A DNA stretch of 64,000 nt from a virus. Below are positions 62,501 through 64,000 of the stretch, in pieces. Numbering within the stretch: position 1 is the stretch's first letter; every line of letters begins with the position of its first letter. The stretch spans positions 1 through 64,000 of the IMG/VR virus record IMGVR_UViG_3300043774_000656, one strand, 5' to 3'. Below the pieces are notes generated by a model, which saw only the letters and a list, made by a program, of their open reading frames with translations, did no database searches and was not told the DNA's origin. The position numbers and the translations under genes were made by a program.

Positions 62501-63130
62501 TCAGAAAAGTGAGTTGCTGTTATTTTTAGATATAACATAGTTGGAAATAAATGTAGTCCTGTGATGAACAGTAGGCCCATTTTCCAATAGGGCTTCACGA
62601 TGATCTGCAGTGCCATAACCTTTATTGCTTTCCCATTTATAAACAGGAAACTGTTCAGCAAGTCTGGTCATATAGCCATCTCTTTCGACTTTAGCCAAAA
62701 TAGAAGCTGCAGCAATTGAATAGTAGTTAGCATCACCTTTAACTACACAGGTATGCGGTATACTTCTGTAACCGTTAAACTTATCACCATCAACTATAAT
62801 ATGCTCAGGTGTTTGACCAAGACCGTCAAGAGCTTTATGCATAGTTTTAAAGGTGGCCTGAAGTATGTTGAAAGTATCTATTTCATGAACAGAACCATAG
62901 GCTACAGAATATGCTATGGCGTTCTTCTTAATTATTTCCACTGCCTCTAACCTTTGCTTCTCTGAAAGCTTTTTAGAGTCTTTAACCAGAGGATGGCTAA
63001 AATCTTTAGGTAGGATAACAGCTGCGGCAACTACAGGTCCAGCAAAGCAACCTCTACCTACTTCATCAACGCCTGCTTCTATACAGTCCTGTAAAAATGG
63101 CTTAAGTTTAGTCAATGTTTTTTGTGTCAT
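62501..63130 (-). CDS. rnhB: Ribonuclease HII
   Basis: 209 residues, normal for RNase HII. The active-site motif DEVGRG is at 22-27 and includes the first two acidic residues; a third acidic site is in IIVDGDKF and a final one in the ASILAKVERD region (the characteristic type-2 S-I-x-A-K-V-x-R-D). It removes RNA from RNA-DNA hybrids, including single ribonucleotides and primer RNA. T4 uses an unrelated 5'-3' nuclease/RNase H, so this is a non-T4 addition. The start overlaps the helicase gene end by 23 bases. Confidence 0.96.
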   Translation of the reverse strand: MTQKTLTKLKPFLQDCIEAGVDEVGRGCFAGPVVAAAVILPKDFSHPLVKDSKKLSEKQRLEAVEIIKKNAIAYSVAYGSVHEIDTFNILQATFKTMHKALDGLGQTPEHIIVDGDKFNGYRSIPHTCVVKGDANYYSIAAASILAKVERDGYMTRLAEQFPVYKWESNKGYGTADHREALLENGPTVHHRTTFISNYVISKNNSNSLF

Positions 63131-64000
63131 ACATCATAAAATAAAGTTCATGCTTAGGTCGGGTAATAGCAACGTAATGTACATTCATAGACTCTTGGTC
63201 CTCAACATCACCTGGGTCAAATGAAACACTCTTAAGTTCCTTTTCATCTAGTTCAAGACCATTATGTTGTATGATGTCAGGTGAAATTGAATTGACTACA
63301 ACACAGGTTGGAAACTCTCGACCTTTGCTCTTGTGAATGGTAGTAATGAAAGTTTTGCTCTCACTGTTCTCGTCTATAAACTGTATCAGCTCACTACCTT
63401 TACCAAAATCTGGCAAGATTCTTTTAAGCTTCCTGTTTAACTGAGGTGTCACACCTTCCTTTTTTCTAATAACATCTAGTTCATCTTTTGTAAAAACGTT
63501 CTGATACTTCATAGGTATCTTTTTAAGCAGGAACTTTTCTTCAAGACTTCTGATAACACTATTTGTTCTGGCCAATATCACAACCTCTTTCTTCTTCATT
63601 AACTTAAGAAGTTCATTTTCATCTATAAGATTCATGTGTACTTTACCTGGCTTATCAGAATGTGCCACTGCTTCAAGCGAACTGTAAGAGTTAGAATGCT
63701 CTACAATATTATAATCTGATCTGAAGTTTTTAGACAGACTGTACTCAACTGTAGTCTTATCTTGCTTAAGTAGCTTTTCAATCATATCACAATTAGAACC
63801 AGAGAAAGCGTATATGCTTTGGTTACGATCACCGATAAGATGGTAGATTTTTGCTTTAAGCTTTAGTAGGATCTTAAGCTGAAGTGCTGAAGTGTCCTGA
63901 TACTCATCGACGAACACATAATCATATCGCTTATGCATCTCATCATCCCAAGTTTTACTATCAGTAAGACGTAGTGTTTCAACCAGCATGTCAGTAAAGT
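63108..64000 (-). CDS. UvrD/Rep-type SF1 DNA helicase, C-terminal part (cut by window edge)
   Basis: About 297 residues are visible; the reading frame remains open to base 64000 (F-T-D before the first inner Met), so the N-terminal ATP-binding motif I lies outside. Visible SF1 motifs: motif II VFVDEYQDTS, motif III LIGDRNQSIYAFSG, motif IV region YSLSKNFRSDYNI, motif V TTIHKSKGREFPTCVVV, motif VI HYVAITRPKHELYFM. This 3'-5' helicase would unwind DNA in replication fork restart or repair. It precedes RNase HII with an overlap. Confidence 0.93.
   Translation of the reverse strand, partial: FTDMLVETLRLTDSKTWDDEMHKRYDYVFVDEYQDTSALQLKILLKLKAKIYHLIGDRNQSIYAFSGSNCDMIEKLLKQDKTTVEYSLSKNFRSDYNIVEHSNSYSSLEAVAHSDKPGKVHMNLIDENELLKLMKKKEVVILARTNSVIRSLEEKFLLKKIPMKYQNVFTKDELDVIRKKEGVTPQLNRKLKRILPDFGKGSELIQFIDENSESKTFITTIHKSKGREFPTCVVVNSISPDIIQHNGLELDEKELKSVSFDPGDVEDQESMNVHYVAITRPKHELYFMMYDTKNID

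Noticed and set aside
62455-62661. Short minus-strand ORF overlapping the RNase HII gene end
   Set aside because: It lies almost wholly inside the well-supported RNase HII gene in another frame and has no recognisable features.
1-64000. Exact T4 late promoter TATAAATA as the late signal
   Set aside because: TATAAAT-like strings occur, for example near 5415 and 1598, but without consistent spacing; the TATATACTC motif is the one repeated at fixed distance from starts.

Overview
The window is a single-strand block of a large, AT-rich, T4-related tailed-phage genome (contractile-tail myovirus type). About 58 genes can be supported; all read on the minus strand, are tightly packed and often overlap as TAATG. 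The host is most likely a member of the Bacteroidota. Three things point there: a small histone-H1-like (Hc1-type) protein typical of that phylum, start regions that are A/T-rich with no Shine-Dalgarno sequence wherever I checked, and one promoter that fits the Bacteroides TTTG / TAnnTTTG pattern. T4 kinship rests on an adjacent uvsY-uvsW pair, gp32-like SSB, gp61-like primase, family B polymerase, gp45-like clamp, and baseplate proteins resembling gp5, gp6, gp7, gp25, gp27 and gp53. I cannot name the phage.

Layout in transcription order (high to low coordinate). 64000-56952 is replication, repair and nucleotide metabolism: UvrD-type helicase (cut by the window edge), RNase HII, zinc-ribbon protein, DNA ligase, Fpg/Nei glycosylase, a membrane protein, two capsid-targeting-type proteins (one an ATP-grasp enzyme) and dCMP deaminase. 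56922-44488 holds a tail fibre, small unknown genes, the baseplate hub/spike group and a four-domain ribosomal S1-like protein. 44424-17645 is an amidoligase-like enzyme followed by the baseplate wedge (gp25, gp6, gp7) and a run of giant fibre or virion proteins. 17621-12106 is a glycine-zipper protein, RuvC-like resolvase, gp32-like SSB, primase, UvsY and UvsW. 12083-5433 is a cluster of capsid-targeting-type proteins, including two ligase-fold nucleotidyltransferases, one fused to a cytidylyltransferase-like domain. 5387-1 is dUTPase, the N-terminal half of DNA polymerase, a B12-dependent ribonucleotide reductase, the Hc1-like protein, the sliding clamp, and the C-terminal half of DNA polymerase.

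The most unusual system is a set of at least seven proteins that begin with a short sequence like the T4 internal-protein capsid-targeting sequence (MK-x-F-x-x-F-[IV]-x-E), which in T4 sends a protein into the prohead and is cut after the Glu by the prohead protease. Two further proteins carry the same motif internally. Several tagged proteins are enzymes (ATP-grasp ligase, polynucleotide-ligase-like enzyme, T/HxGH nucleotidyltransferase), and one would release a membrane-active-looking glycine-zipper peptide. I infer an arsenal of proteins packaged in the head and injected with the DNA. The 1114-residue member looks like a polyprotein that the prohead protease could cut into three modules.

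Other notable points are a DNA polymerase split in the fingers domain with RNR, Hc1 and clamp genes between the halves; a phage S1 protein in an SD-poor genome, with a palindrome in its promoter region; and a 19-nt promoter-like sequence repeated identically 12-14 nt upstream of two start codons, with related copies elsewhere. No stretch longer than about 225 bases lacks a gene; no tRNA, IS element or CRISPR array was seen.
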